From an uncultured Alphaproteobacteria bacterium (GTDB lineage Bacteria > Pseudomonadota > Alphaproteobacteria > RF32 > CAG-239): a DNA stretch of 64,000 bases. The notes beneath the pieces were generated by a model. The model was not told where the DNA came from. It did not search any database and was given only the letters and a program-made list of their open reading frames with translations. Position numbers and translations under genes: made by a program. Numbering within the stretch: the first letter of the stretch is position 1; every line of letters starts with the position of its first letter. The stretch covers positions 124,001 through 188,000 of the forward strand of contig CAKQDU010000001.1 of assembly GCA_934229625.1 (NCBI GenBank). The letters run 5' to 3'. Below, in pieces: positions 54,365-62,928 of the stretch.

Positions 54365-54517
54365 ATTTTTTACTCCTTTGTCCGTCAATATAGCGACTTT
54401 TTAAGCGTTCGCCAAGCATTAAAAATTTTTCTTTACGCTTTTGTTTATAAAACCTTCTTTAACTTATTTTATATATAGTGCAAACTACGAATATTTGACT
54501 AAAAACGAGAGAATACA

Positions 54518-56578
54518 ATGCCGCAAAACGTAAAACAAAAAATTCGCCGCAACCTCAAAAAAGGCTTGGTTATTTTAGAAGACACCGTACGAAAGACCAA
54601 AGCGAAAAGTGCCGCCAAGAAAAAATCGGCTCCAAAGAAAAAACGCTCTGCAAAAAAGAAAAAAAGCGGTTTTTCATTATGGAAATCGCTATTTATTCTC
54701 GGCTTATGGCTGGGACTGTTTTTGTTTATTGCTGTTGGCTCGTATGTGGCCTATTGCTACTCCACCATGCCGGACATTGCCAAAGCCGTGGCGCAAACCC
54801 GGCAGCCCTCTACCACCATTATGGCTGAAAATGGCAGCGATATAGCCGCATTCGGCAATGTTTATGCCGAAGTGATATATCCTGATAATCTGCCAAAAAA
54901 TTTAACTAACGCCATTATTGCCACCGAAGACCGCCGTTTTTACAAACATTTCGGTTTTGATGTCTGGGGTTTCGGGCGCGCCATGATTACCAACCTATTC
55001 CGCGGACGCTATGCACAAGGCGCCTCCACCATCACACAGCAAGTGGCGAAAAACATCTTTTTAACGCCGAACAAAAACATCAAGCGTAAAGTTCAGGAGT
55101 TGCTGCTGGCATTTTGGCTGGAAAACAAACTGACTAAAAATCAAATTATGGCGCTGTATCTGAATCGTGTTTATTTCGGTTCCGGAACCTATGGAGCAGA
55201 AGCCGCAGCCAACTGGTATTTCAACAAAAGCGCCGATGATTTGAACCTGCGCGAAGCGGCGATTTTGGCCGGCATGCTTAAAGCTCCGAACCGCTACAAT
55301 CCGATTTTAAACCGCGAAAAATCGCTTGAACGCGCCAATGTGGTTCTGCACAATATGCTGGAATGCGATTATATAAATCAAAAACAATACGCTTCCGCCA
55401 AAACTTTGCCTGTCAGCAACGGTCAGCAATATCGCGTAAGCGGAGGCAAACACTTTGCGCAATATGTCTACGATGAAGTTAATAGTTATATCGGAGAACG
55501 TTCGGTTGATATAAATGTTATGACAACTCTTGACCAAAAATTACAGGAAAGCGCCGAAAAAATCCTGCGTTCTCATATTTGGGGCGCCAAAGGCAAAAAC
55601 GTCAGCGAGGGCGCGATTGTGGTTATGGATTATAACGGAGCCATAAAAGCCATGGTCGGCGGCATGGACTATAACCGCAGCCAATTTAACCGCGCGGTTC
55701 AGGCTATACGACAATCAGGTTCGGCGTTCAAACCGTTTGTCTATCTTACCGCGCTGCAATACGGCTTCGCACCGGACAGTATGGTCAACGATGCGCCGCT
55801 AAAAATCGGCAAATGGCAGCCGTCAAATTACAGTAAACGCTACTATGGTAATGTTACTTTAGATTTTGCCCTCACCCATTCGCTGAATGTAGCAACTGCG
55901 TCGCTATCTAAAGAACTGTATCTCAAAGATATTGCCGCCAACGCCCGCAAAATGGGAATTAGTACGAAAATGAATTTGACTCCGTCAATGGTGCTGGGAA
56001 CAAACGGCGTAAAAGTTTTAGATATGGCAACAGCTTACGCGGTTCTTGCTAACGGCGGCTATGCGGTTTGGCCTCATGCCATCAACGAGATTTCCAGTAA
56101 AGACGGCCATCAGCTTTATGTACGCCAATCAAATCAGCAAAAGCAAATTATAGACGGTAATATCGTTAAAGAAATGTCGCAAATGCTAAGCCATGTTATT
56201 ACCCGCGGCACCGGCAAAAAAGCTCAGCTGCCGTATTTTGCCGCCGGAAAAACCGGAACAACGCAAAACTACCGCGACGCTTGGTTTGTAGGCTGGGCCG
56301 GCGGCTATGTAGCCGCGGTCTGGGTCGGCAACGACAATGAAAAGCCGATGAATAAAGTCGGCGGCGGCACCATTCCGGCAGAAATTTGGCACGATGTTAT
56401 GCTGGCAGCGCACAATATCAAACCGCTGATAACCGCAGATGACGATATCGGCTCGCTGATAGACGATAATGATTCCGCAGACAGCATTGGTGACCTGATA
56501 GAAAAAAATTCTGAAGATGAAGTAAAAACAAAATCCACGCCGACAACTTTGGAAGGATTGCTTGATAGTATTTTTTAA
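54518..56578 (+). CDS. Class A penicillin-binding protein (PBP1 family)
   Basis: This 686-residue bifunctional peptidoglycan synthase has a strongly basic cytoplasmic tail (residues 1-50, Lys-rich), then a membrane helix (LFILGLWLGLFLFIAVGSYV). GT51 motifs are ATEDRRFYKHFGFDVWG and GASTITQQVAKNIFL. The transpeptidase has SxxK in SGSAFKPFVY, SxN in THSLNVA and KTGTTQNYRDAW. The acidic C-terminus includes SADSIGDLIEKNSEDE. It is divergent from polA. Shorter than E. coli PBP1A, but both active centres are complete. Confidence 0.94.
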   Translation: MPQNVKQKIRRNLKKGLVILEDTVRKTKAKSAAKKKSAPKKKRSAKKKKSGFSLWKSLFILGLWLGLFLFIAVGSYVAYCYSTMPDIAKAVAQTRQPSTTIMAENGSDIAAFGNVYAEVIYPDNLPKNLTNAIIATEDRRFYKHFGFDVWGFGRAMITNLFRGRYAQGASTITQQVAKNIFLTPNKNIKRKVQELLLAFWLENKLTKNQIMALYLNRVYFGSGTYGAEAAANWYFNKSADDLNLREAAILAGMLKAPNRYNPILNREKSLERANVVLHNMLECDYINQKQYASAKTLPVSNGQQYRVSGGKHFAQYVYDEVNSYIGERSVDINVMTTLDQKLQESAEKILRSHIWGAKGKNVSEGAIVVMDYNGAIKAMVGGMDYNRSQFNRAVQAIRQSGSAFKPFVYLTALQYGFAPDSMVNDAPLKIGKWQPSNYSKRYYGNVTLDFALTHSLNVATASLSKELYLKDIAANARKMGISTKMNLTPSMVLGTNGVKVLDMATAYAVLANGGYAVWPHAINEISSKDGHQLYVRQSNQQKQIIDGNIVKEMSQMLSHVITRGTGKKAQLPYFAAGKTGTTQNYRDAWFVGWAGGYVAAVWVGNDNEKPMNKVGGGTIPAEIWHDVMLAAHNIKPLITADDDIGSLIDDNDSADSIGDLIEKNSEDEVKTKSTPTTLEGLLDSIF

Positions 56579-56623
56579 CAAACAAGCATTTTATTTCACC
56601 CTATTTTCCATAAGTTTGACAAA

Positions 56624-56663
56624 CAAAAAAAGGCTGTGTTTTTACATAACACAACCTTTTTTT
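56624..56663. terminator. Bidirectional terminator after PBP gene
   Basis: AAAAAGGCTGTGTT/AACACAACCTTTTT stem, one mismatch, A7/T7 flanks; sequence-related to the one at 50363. Confidence 0.8.
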
Positions 56664-56669
56664 GTTTAG

Positions 56670-57179
56670 TTACTTGTCAGCGCTGTCTTTGTTGATGTTA
56701 TCATCAAATTCAGGCGTATACTCCGGCTCTTTGTTTGCATAAATCAACTTGCGAACCTTATCGCCTTTTTCTAAAAACACCCATTTAGTATAATCTTGAG
56801 AACCAACATCTGCTCTTATGGTATGTCCATCAGAGAATTTTACATATTTGCAGCCGTCATTGCCCTCTCCGGTATTTGAGACAGTAAGCACAACTTCTTT
56901 AAGAGGCAACTTTGCATCATTAAGTTTAGGCTTAGATTCAGGCTTTGCTTCAAAAGCAAAAATTCCGAACAGAGTTCCTAAAATAAAACTAATTACAAAA
57001 GCTATAACGCAAAAACACAACGATATACCATTGCCCTTATTCTTGCTGTCATTTACCGCCGAGCGGAATGTTGAAACTTCTTTTTTTCGGGACTTCAGTT
57101 CGCCGAAAAAAGACTTTAACTCATTTTTATAAGCAATCGCCAAAATAATCACGACTGCTGCAATGCTTAAATACAACAT
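56670..57179 (-). CDS. Two-helix membrane protein with small C-terminal domain (paralogue of 50406 gene)
   Basis: This 169-residue protein has helix 1 at about 2-16 (LYLSIAAVVIILAIAY), a basic linker, helix 2 near 52-74 (LCFCVIAFVISFILGTLFGI) and a C-terminal domain (CKYVKFSDGHTIRADVG, GDKVRKLIYANKEPEY). Layout and the YVKF-DGH block match the 50406 gene. It follows the SPFH gene by 28 bases and has no ribosome site (GATTTAAT before ATG). It may act with the SPFH protein in the membrane. Confidence 0.68.
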   Translation of the reverse strand: MLYLSIAAVVIILAIAYKNELKSFFGELKSRKKEVSTFRSAVNDSKNKGNGISLCFCVIAFVISFILGTLFGIFAFEAKPESKPKLNDAKLPLKEVVLTVSNTGEGNDGCKYVKFSDGHTIRADVGSQDYTKWVFLEKGDKVRKLIYANKEPEYTPEFDDNINKDSADK

Positions 57180-57207
57180 ATTAAATCAGTTTTAAGAATT
57201 AAACAAA

Positions 57208-58098
57208 TTACTTACCGACTTTCATAAAAGGAAAGACCGGAAAACCGCTGCCGTCATTAGCACCTTTCATAATGGTAAGAGTCTGCGGCAATGAAACCTT
57301 TCCGTTCCACTTTTGCAAAGCCTTTGCCATTTCATACTGCGCCACAAACGGATTGCCTTTAAGAGCTTCAGCCAAAATCTGCACTTCCAAACCTTTAGCT
57401 TTTGCTTCGGCAGCCAAACGCTCATAAGCCTGTATAGCTTCTTGCTTGACGCGTTCTGTAGCCTGCTGAGCCATTTTAGTTTTATACTCCTCAAGTTTAA
57501 TTCCTTGCTGAGTCTGCGCGGTTTGTTCTATCAGCTTTTCAAATTCAGCAGAAGCCTGATAATTCAAAAGTCTGAAAGTTTTAACCTTTACTAAATTGTC
57601 AGCCATCAGCTGGTCGTTGACAATGTATTTTACGGCATCCATAGTCATAGACTCTTCACGCCCCACAAAAGACCAAATATCGGTTAAGGAAGACAAGGTC
57701 AGCATTGTGCTGTTAACCATATCTTTAATAACCTTTTGCTCGTAGGCGTCATATCCCTGATATTTGTCGTACAGCTTATGAACTTTAGAATCGTTCATTT
57801 CGCACAATACGGCGCATTTTAAGGATATCTGCTGCAAACCTTTGGTTCGGACCTTAAAGGTGTATTCATAGCGATGAGGCTTGATATCCATAGTTATAAC
57901 CTCGTTTCCCATATCCTGAGTATATGGAATATACCACACCAGACCCGGAACATAAGAAGAATCCACAACTTGTCCCCATTGCTTTTTAATACCTCTCTGC
58001 CCAGGGTCAACCTTGACAAAAGAATGTTTAGTAACACTTACACCAGCTGCAATAATTACTATTAAAGCAACCAGCAGCCACGCAACTTTTTTACCCAT
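57208..58098 (-). CDS. SPFH/prohibitin-family membrane protein
   Basis: This 296-residue protein has an N-terminal membrane anchor (VAWLLVALIVIIAAGVSV), then the SPFH domain (FVKVDPGQRGIKKQWGQVVD, VPGLVWYIPYTQDM, TMDIKPHRYEYTF) and a coiled-coil C-terminus rich in Ala/Glu/Lys (KQEAIQAYERLAAEAKAKGL). It is stomatin/prohibitin-like and not a paired HflK/HflC. The leader AATTTATAACATT lacks an SD. It precedes the two-helix protein gene, likely as an operon. Confidence 0.85.
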   Translation of the reverse strand: MGKKVAWLLVALIVIIAAGVSVTKHSFVKVDPGQRGIKKQWGQVVDSSYVPGLVWYIPYTQDMGNEVITMDIKPHRYEYTFKVRTKGLQQISLKCAVLCEMNDSKVHKLYDKYQGYDAYEQKVIKDMVNSTMLTLSSLTDIWSFVGREESMTMDAVKYIVNDQLMADNLVKVKTFRLLNYQASAEFEKLIEQTAQTQQGIKLEEYKTKMAQQATERVKQEAIQAYERLAAEAKAKGLEVQILAEALKGNPFVAQYEMAKALQKWNGKVSLPQTLTIMKGANDGSGFPVFPFMKVGK

Positions 58099-58251
58099 AA
58101 TGTTATAAATTTAAGTTTGACATATAAAAATTCACACTCAAAACAGCTTATCAGTAACCTAATTTACATATAAGCCTAAATAATATTCATCATAATTTTT
58201 TGATAGTTTGTAAATTGACATATTTACGACAAAATGTCAATACTTTTATAC

Positions 58252-58292
58252 AAAAAACGGAAGAAATAACTTTAGAAATATTCCTTCCGTTT
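58252..58292 (-). terminator. Terminator of the 214-residue gene
   Basis: AAACGGAAG/CTTCCGTTT stem with a 20-nt loop and terminal T-run, directly after the stop at 58299. Confidence 0.65.
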
Positions 58293-58298
58293 ATCAGA

Positions 58299-58943
58299 TT
58301 AACGGCTAAAATAATTAACCAATTCTTCAGGCAAGCATTCGGCAATAATAAAATTACGGAAGCGGCCTTTTTCATAAACATTACATCCCAAAAGACGAAG
58401 TTTGTCACCGGCGGCAGAACGCGGATGCAATCCCTCAAACTTAGAAAAACAATGTTCGCCTTCCGGCAGCATAAACACGGGGCGGAACGATTTCAGCTTC
58501 TGATTAAAGAAGTGTTCAATCTCCAAACGATGACAAGACTTAAAAGCAAACGTTTTTCCTGTTTCTCGCAGATTGTGATAAGCCTGAATTTTTTCAGTAT
58601 ATGAATATATGAAATCAAAATAAACCTGCTTGACGTTTTTTAAATGTCCGCGGTTTTCAAACTCGCACTCCATCTGCAATCCTTCATAAGATTCATCTTT
58701 TTTAAACAGCCAACGCTGACCGCCTGACATAGAAAACAGCACTGGAGTTTGGTGCAAGTTCAAACTCATCACATACACCGGTTCTTCGTCTTTTTCATCC
58801 GAAGATACGGCTAATTTTTGCTCATACATTTCTGCGCTTATCAAACGATTGTTTTCATAAACGCCTCGCAAAAAAGTCAATTTGCTTGAAAGCAACTTTT
58901 CAGCAACGATATTACTTTGCCAAAAATACGGTAACTTTTTCAT
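58299..58943 (-). CDS. Uncharacterised soluble protein, SD-less leader
   Basis: This 214-residue protein has no signal or helix. Features include YVMSLNLHQTPVLFSMSGGQ, GQRWLFKKDESYEGLQMECE and a His/Cys-rich middle (AFKSCHRLEIEHFFNQK). Unrecognised. The ATG follows TTTAAAAATTATTAGTT, no ribosome site; TTGAAA/TATAAC (16-base spacing, 58980-59007) is the likely promoter. It is divergent from the M15 peptidase gene. Confidence 0.62.
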   Translation of the reverse strand: MKKLPYFWQSNIVAEKLLSSKLTFLRGVYENNRLISAEMYEQKLAVSSDEKDEEPVYVMSLNLHQTPVLFSMSGGQRWLFKKDESYEGLQMECEFENRGHLKNVKQVYFDFIYSYTEKIQAYHNLRETGKTFAFKSCHRLEIEHFFNQKLKSFRPVFMLPEGEHCFSKFEGLHPRSAAGDKLRLLGCNVYEKGRFRNFIIAECLPEELVNYFSR

Positions 58944-59083
58944 AACTAATAATTTTTAAATTATACATAAACGTTATTTGTTATAACATCTTATATATTT
59001 TTTTCAATATTTTTCTAAACTTGACAAAAAAATATTGCATATTTGATAAAAACGTTATATATATAAGGTAATTAAGTATTTTT

Positions 59084-60016
59084 ATGTCTAATTTAATTTT
59101 TATTATTATGAACACGATGATTAAGCTTTCCAAGAACTTTAGTTTGTCAGAACTTATTTCTTCTGGTACCGCACAGGCTCATAACCTTGCAAATACCCCA
59201 GACAAAAAGGGTTTGAGAAAATTAAAGTGTCTTTGCACGGATATTCTGCAGCCTGTACGAGAGCATTTTGGCAAACCTGTGATAATTCGTTCCGGTTATC
59301 GTTCTGCAGAGGTAAACGCCCTGCTCAATGAAGCGCCTAATTCACGTCATACCATGTGTGAAGCTGTCGATTTCAGAGTGACCGGCATACATCTTGACGA
59401 TGTTTGCGAATATATAGCCAACAATCTGAAATTTGATATTCTGCAATTAGAGTTTCCAAATAACGACAGCTCGAAAAACGGCTGGGTTCATGTGGCTTAT
59501 AATCCTTACGGAGAAAACCGAAAACTGAATCTTCAGACTTTTGCGGCTCGTAAGCAATTGAGACTTTGTGAAAATTTCAGTCTGTATGAACTAACGTATT
59601 CGCCAACCGCAGAGGCTCACAAAATTTATAATTTACCTGATGAAGCAGGTATCGAAAGATTGCGTCAGGTTTGTGAACATATTTTGCGACCGGTGAGAGA
59701 GCATTTTGGAAAACCAGTGCATGTCAATTCCGGTTATCGCTCTTTAGCACTCAACACCATAATCAACGGAGCAAAATCTTCACAGCATCTAAAATGTGAG
59801 GCTGCCGATTATGAAATTGAAGGCATCAGCAATCGAGAATTGGCTCATTGGGTTGCGGCAAACTTGTATTTTGACCAGGTTATTTTAGAGTTCCACAACA
59901 ACTTGAATGACCCGAACAGCGGCTGGGTGCATACCTCATATGTTGCCCCTCCTCGTAGGAATCGCATGCAACAGCTGACTATTGATAAACGAGGTACTCG
60001 CTCCGGTATAGCTTAA
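59084..60016 (+). CDS. Tandem M15-type (YcbK/VanY-like) peptidase, two domains
   Basis: This 310-residue protein contains two copies of a Peptidase_M15_3-like domain (about residues 15-150 and 160-300). Domain 1 has IRSGYRSAEVN, NSRHTMCEAVDF and WVHVAY; domain 2 has VNSGYRSLALN, SSQHLKCEAADY and WVHTSY. The zinc ligands His, Asp, His are kept in both. No signal peptide is evident. Such domains are common in phage endolysins and in peptidoglycan D,L-endopeptidases. The start may be the ATG at 59108 or 59117; no SD. Promoter-like TTGCAT/TATATA lies at 59035-59063. Confidence 0.82.
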   Translation: MSNLIFIIMNTMIKLSKNFSLSELISSGTAQAHNLANTPDKKGLRKLKCLCTDILQPVREHFGKPVIIRSGYRSAEVNALLNEAPNSRHTMCEAVDFRVTGIHLDDVCEYIANNLKFDILQLEFPNNDSSKNGWVHVAYNPYGENRKLNLQTFAARKQLRLCENFSLYELTYSPTAEAHKIYNLPDEAGIERLRQVCEHILRPVREHFGKPVHVNSGYRSLALNTIINGAKSSQHLKCEAADYEIEGISNRELAHWVAANLYFDQVILEFHNNLNDPNSGWVHTSYVAPPRRNRMQQLTIDKRGTRSGIA

Positions 60017-60021
60017 TTTAA

Positions 60022-60060
60022 CAAAAAAGAAGATGCTTTTTTACAGCATCTTCTTTTTTG
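60022..60060. terminator. Bidirectional terminator between M15 gene and P-type ATPase
   Basis: CAAAAAAGAAGATGCT/AGCATCTTCTTTTTTG perfect 16-bp stem. Confidence 0.9.
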
Positions 60061-60065
60061 TTTTT

Positions 60066-61913
60066 TTATTTATAAAAACGCAAAGAGCGCATAGAATTGA
60101 GTATTGCAATCACAGAAACTCCGACATCTGCAAACACGGCTGCCCAAATAGAAGCCGCGCCAAATGCGCCCAACCCCAAAACCGCAAATTTTATCGCCAA
60201 AATAAACACCACATTTTCATGCACCAAACGTAAAGTTTTTTTAGAAATTTCAATAGCCTTAACAATTTTCGACGGTTCGTCCGTCATAATCACCACATCC
60301 GCAGCTTCAATAGCCGCATCCGCCCCCAATCCGCCCATCGCTATACCAATATCCGAACGAGCCAAAACCGGTGCGTCGTTAATACCATCGCCCACAAATA
60401 AAACCTTGCCGTCAGGTGTTTTTTCCGCAAGCAATTCTTCCAGCTTATTAACTTTATCCATAGGCAGCAGCTCAGCAAAATATTTATCCAATTTCAATTT
60501 TTCCGCCACTTTTTCAGCCGTATTTTTCCGGTCGCCCGTCAACATGATAACTTGCAAGACACCAATTTTTTTCAGTTGTTCTATTGCCGATATGGAATCA
60601 TCTTTAATTCTGTCTTCAATTTGCAAATATCCAAGATATTGGCCATTTTTCAAAACATATATCAAATTTTCTGACTTTCCATGTTCAGGAACATCAACAC
60701 CTTTTTCACGCATCATCCGCGCGTTACCAAGCACAATTTCATCTTTATCAAAATTTCCGCAAACTCCCTTGCCGAAAAAATCTTTTATTTCAGAAACACG
60801 CTGTAAATCCAAACTTTTTCCATAAGCTTTTCTAACGGAAACAGCGATAGGATGCGATGAATACGCTTCCAAATAAGCGGCAATTTCCAAAAGTTTTGCC
60901 GGAGAAATATTTTTTTCTGCAACAATTCCGGTTACCTCAAACAAACCTTTTGTCAGAGTTCCGGTTTTATCAAACACAACAGTTTCGGCTTGAGCCAAAG
61001 CTTCAAGATAATTACTTCCTTTTATTAAAATTCCGCATTTAGAAGCCGCGCCGATTCCCCCGAAAAAGCTTAGAGGAATAGAAATAACCAAAGCGCAAGG
61101 GCACGATATGACTAAAAACGTAATTGCGCGATAAACCCAAACATGCAAGGGCTGAGCAAACAATAAGGACGGAACAAAAGCCAGTAAAACGGCAACTGTC
61201 ACAACAAAAGGAGTATACCAACGTGCAAATTTACTGACAAAATTTTCCAAATCAGCTTTTTTGGATGATGCATTTTCGACCAAATCTAAAATTTTTGCTG
61301 CGGTCGACTCCGCATAAACTCCGGTTGTTCGTACCTGTAAAACTCCATTCAAATTTATAGAGCCGCTAAAAACCGCATCCCCTGCTCTTACCTCTCGTGG
61401 CAAAGATTCTCCGGTCAAAGAAGATGTGTCCAAATTTGAATCTCCGCTAATAACTACTCCGTCCAGCGGTATTTTTTCACCTGAGCGCACTTCTATAATA
61501 TCTCCAGTTTCAGCTTCTTCCGGATTCACCTCTATCCACTCTCCGTTTTTTTTCACTCTGGCAAAATCCGGACGTATATTCACAAGCGCCGCAATAGATT
61601 TCCGAGAGCGATTTACTGCATAGCTTTGAAAAAATTCTCCTATTTGGAAAAACAGCATAACAGCCACAGCCTCAGGATATTCACCCAACGCTATGGCACC
61701 CACGGTGGCTGTCGTCATTAAAAAATTTTCATCAAACACTTCCCCGTTTTTTATATTTTGCGAGGCTTTACAAACTATCGGCAACCCGACAATCAAATAA
61801 GACAAGGCAAAAAAGACTAATTTAATTATCTGAGACAACGGCATTAAAGCAATCGCAAAAAACACAATGGCTGCAAAAATTTTATATAGCATTTTACGCA
61901 ATTTTTTAGTCAT
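60066..61913 (-). CDS. P1B-type heavy-metal ATPase (Zn/Cd/Pb type)
   Basis: This 615-residue efflux pump starts after GAGGGGTTAAAAATA. Signatures: TGES actuator (SSLTGESLPREV), CPC in VISCPCALVISIPLSF, DKTGT phosphorylation site in VFDKTGTLTKG and GDGINDAPVLARSDIG. In the last helices a Lys (AIKFAVLGLGAFG) and an Asp (AAVFADVGVSVIAILN) match the ZntA/CadA selectivity pattern. There is no N-terminal metal-binding domain; that is supplied by the separate HMA gene 13 bases upstream. Export of Zn, Cd or Pb is expected. Confidence 0.9.
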   Translation of the reverse strand: MTKKLRKMLYKIFAAIVFFAIALMPLSQIIKLVFFALSYLIVGLPIVCKASQNIKNGEVFDENFLMTTATVGAIALGEYPEAVAVMLFFQIGEFFQSYAVNRSRKSIAALVNIRPDFARVKKNGEWIEVNPEEAETGDIIEVRSGEKIPLDGVVISGDSNLDTSSLTGESLPREVRAGDAVFSGSINLNGVLQVRTTGVYAESTAAKILDLVENASSKKADLENFVSKFARWYTPFVVTVAVLLAFVPSLLFAQPLHVWVYRAITFLVISCPCALVISIPLSFFGGIGAASKCGILIKGSNYLEALAQAETVVFDKTGTLTKGLFEVTGIVAEKNISPAKLLEIAAYLEAYSSHPIAVSVRKAYGKSLDLQRVSEIKDFFGKGVCGNFDKDEIVLGNARMMREKGVDVPEHGKSENLIYVLKNGQYLGYLQIEDRIKDDSISAIEQLKKIGVLQVIMLTGDRKNTAEKVAEKLKLDKYFAELLPMDKVNKLEELLAEKTPDGKVLFVGDGINDAPVLARSDIGIAMGGLGADAAIEAADVVIMTDEPSKIVKAIEISKKTLRLVHENVVFILAIKFAVLGLGAFGAASIWAAVFADVGVSVIAILNSMRSLRFYK

Positions 61914-61926
61914 TATTTTTAACCCC

Positions 61927-62142
61927 TCATAGAATTATTGTGCAGTCAGGCTCTATTTTTTTCACTAACTCAACCACCTTTTTCATCAATTCTTGCATAT
62001 TCTGATTTGTTTCAATTGTCATTTTCTGAGTTATAAAATTTACATTAACATATTCAATTCCATCCAGTTCTTTCACGGCATTTTCTATTTTAGCGGCACA
62101 CACAGCGCAATCTAAATCTTCAATAGCGAACACTTTTTTCAT
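61927..62142 (-). CDS. Heavy-metal-associated (HMA) domain protein
   Basis: This 71-residue metallochaperone-like protein has the CxxC motif in IEDLDCAVCAAKIENAV and the ferredoxin-like pattern YVNVNFITQKMTIE. I chose the ATG at 62142 for the GGAGG five bases upstream. It precedes and is co-transcribed with the P-type ATPase, and acts as its detached metal-binding domain. Confidence 0.88.
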   Translation of the reverse strand: MKKVFAIEDLDCAVCAAKIENAVKELDGIEYVNVNFITQKMTIETNQNMQELMKKVVELVKKIEPDCTIIL

Positions 62143-62374
62143 TTTTTCCTCCATTTTGCTTAAACGATTAAACATATATTTAATTGTATAATAAAAAACG
62201 ACGCCTGTCAAGTTAATATAAACAAGCTTGTTTTATTATATCGATTCTGGACAATATACACAACAATTCCGGCAAACACGCTTATTTTCTCCATTTTTAA
62301 ACATTTAAAGATTATGCAATTTCAATATGTTATATTTTTTTACAAAAAAAGACAAAAATAAACAAAAAAATATA

Positions 62375-62403
62375 TTGACAAAAGTTTTTTTCAATGATAT
62401 AAG
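62375..62403 (+). promoter_or_regulatory. Strong promoter of the repeat-containing RNA
   Basis: TTGACA, exactly 17 bases, TATAAG. Expected transcript start near 62410. It reads away from the HMA/ATPase genes. Confidence 0.8.
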
Positions 62404-62509
62404 ATAAACATAAATTTAATAATTATGTTTATTTTTCTCACTTGTAATCGTATTCGCGATAGGTAAGTTTATTTTACTATTACATGTAAAACCTTTAACA
62501 AATTTGCAT

Positions 62510-62840
62510 ATGATTAGAGCACCAACAAGCATTTAGAGTTTAGTATTTAGATTAGTCGGTCTTAGATTTTATTTAAAACGCGAACCCTTTATGATTAGAG
62601 CACCGTAAAATGAAAGTTTTTATTATGCTGTAAATTTAAATTTTATAATGTATTAAAAACCTTTCAACATGATTAGAGCACCAACATACATTTAGAGTTT
62701 AGTATTTAGATTAGTCGGTCTTAGATTTTATTTAAAACACGAACCCTTTATGATTAGAGCGCCGTAAAATAAAGTTTATTTTTGTTGTATACTTAAATTT
62801 TAAGAGACATAATAAACTTTATTATCATGATTAGGGCTTC
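62510..62840 (+). repeat. Five spaced copies of a 14-nt motif within two 102-nt direct repeats
   Basis: ATGATTAGAGCACC is exact at 62510, 62591 and 62669, one change at 62750, several at 62827 (ATGATTAGGGCTTC). The two 102-nt blocks start at 62510 and 62669. The intervals between motifs are too long and too similar to each other for CRISPR spacers. Confidence 0.9.
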
Positions 62841-62928
62841 CCCCGCTTATACGAATTAGAATCATTTTAAGTTTCCTAAAGAAGTTAAGTTTCCTGATAT
62901 TTATCCTATATCAATCTTACAATTCTTT

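Noticed and set aside
59084..60016. Prophage remnant based on endolysin-like M15 domains
   Set aside because: No integrase, capsid, tail or holin genes around; flanks are ordinary chromosomal genes.
62510..62840. CRISPR-like array from regularly spaced 14-nt repeats
   Set aside because: The intervals of about 65 nt are themselves repeated (two near-identical), the repeat is too short, and no cas genes are present.
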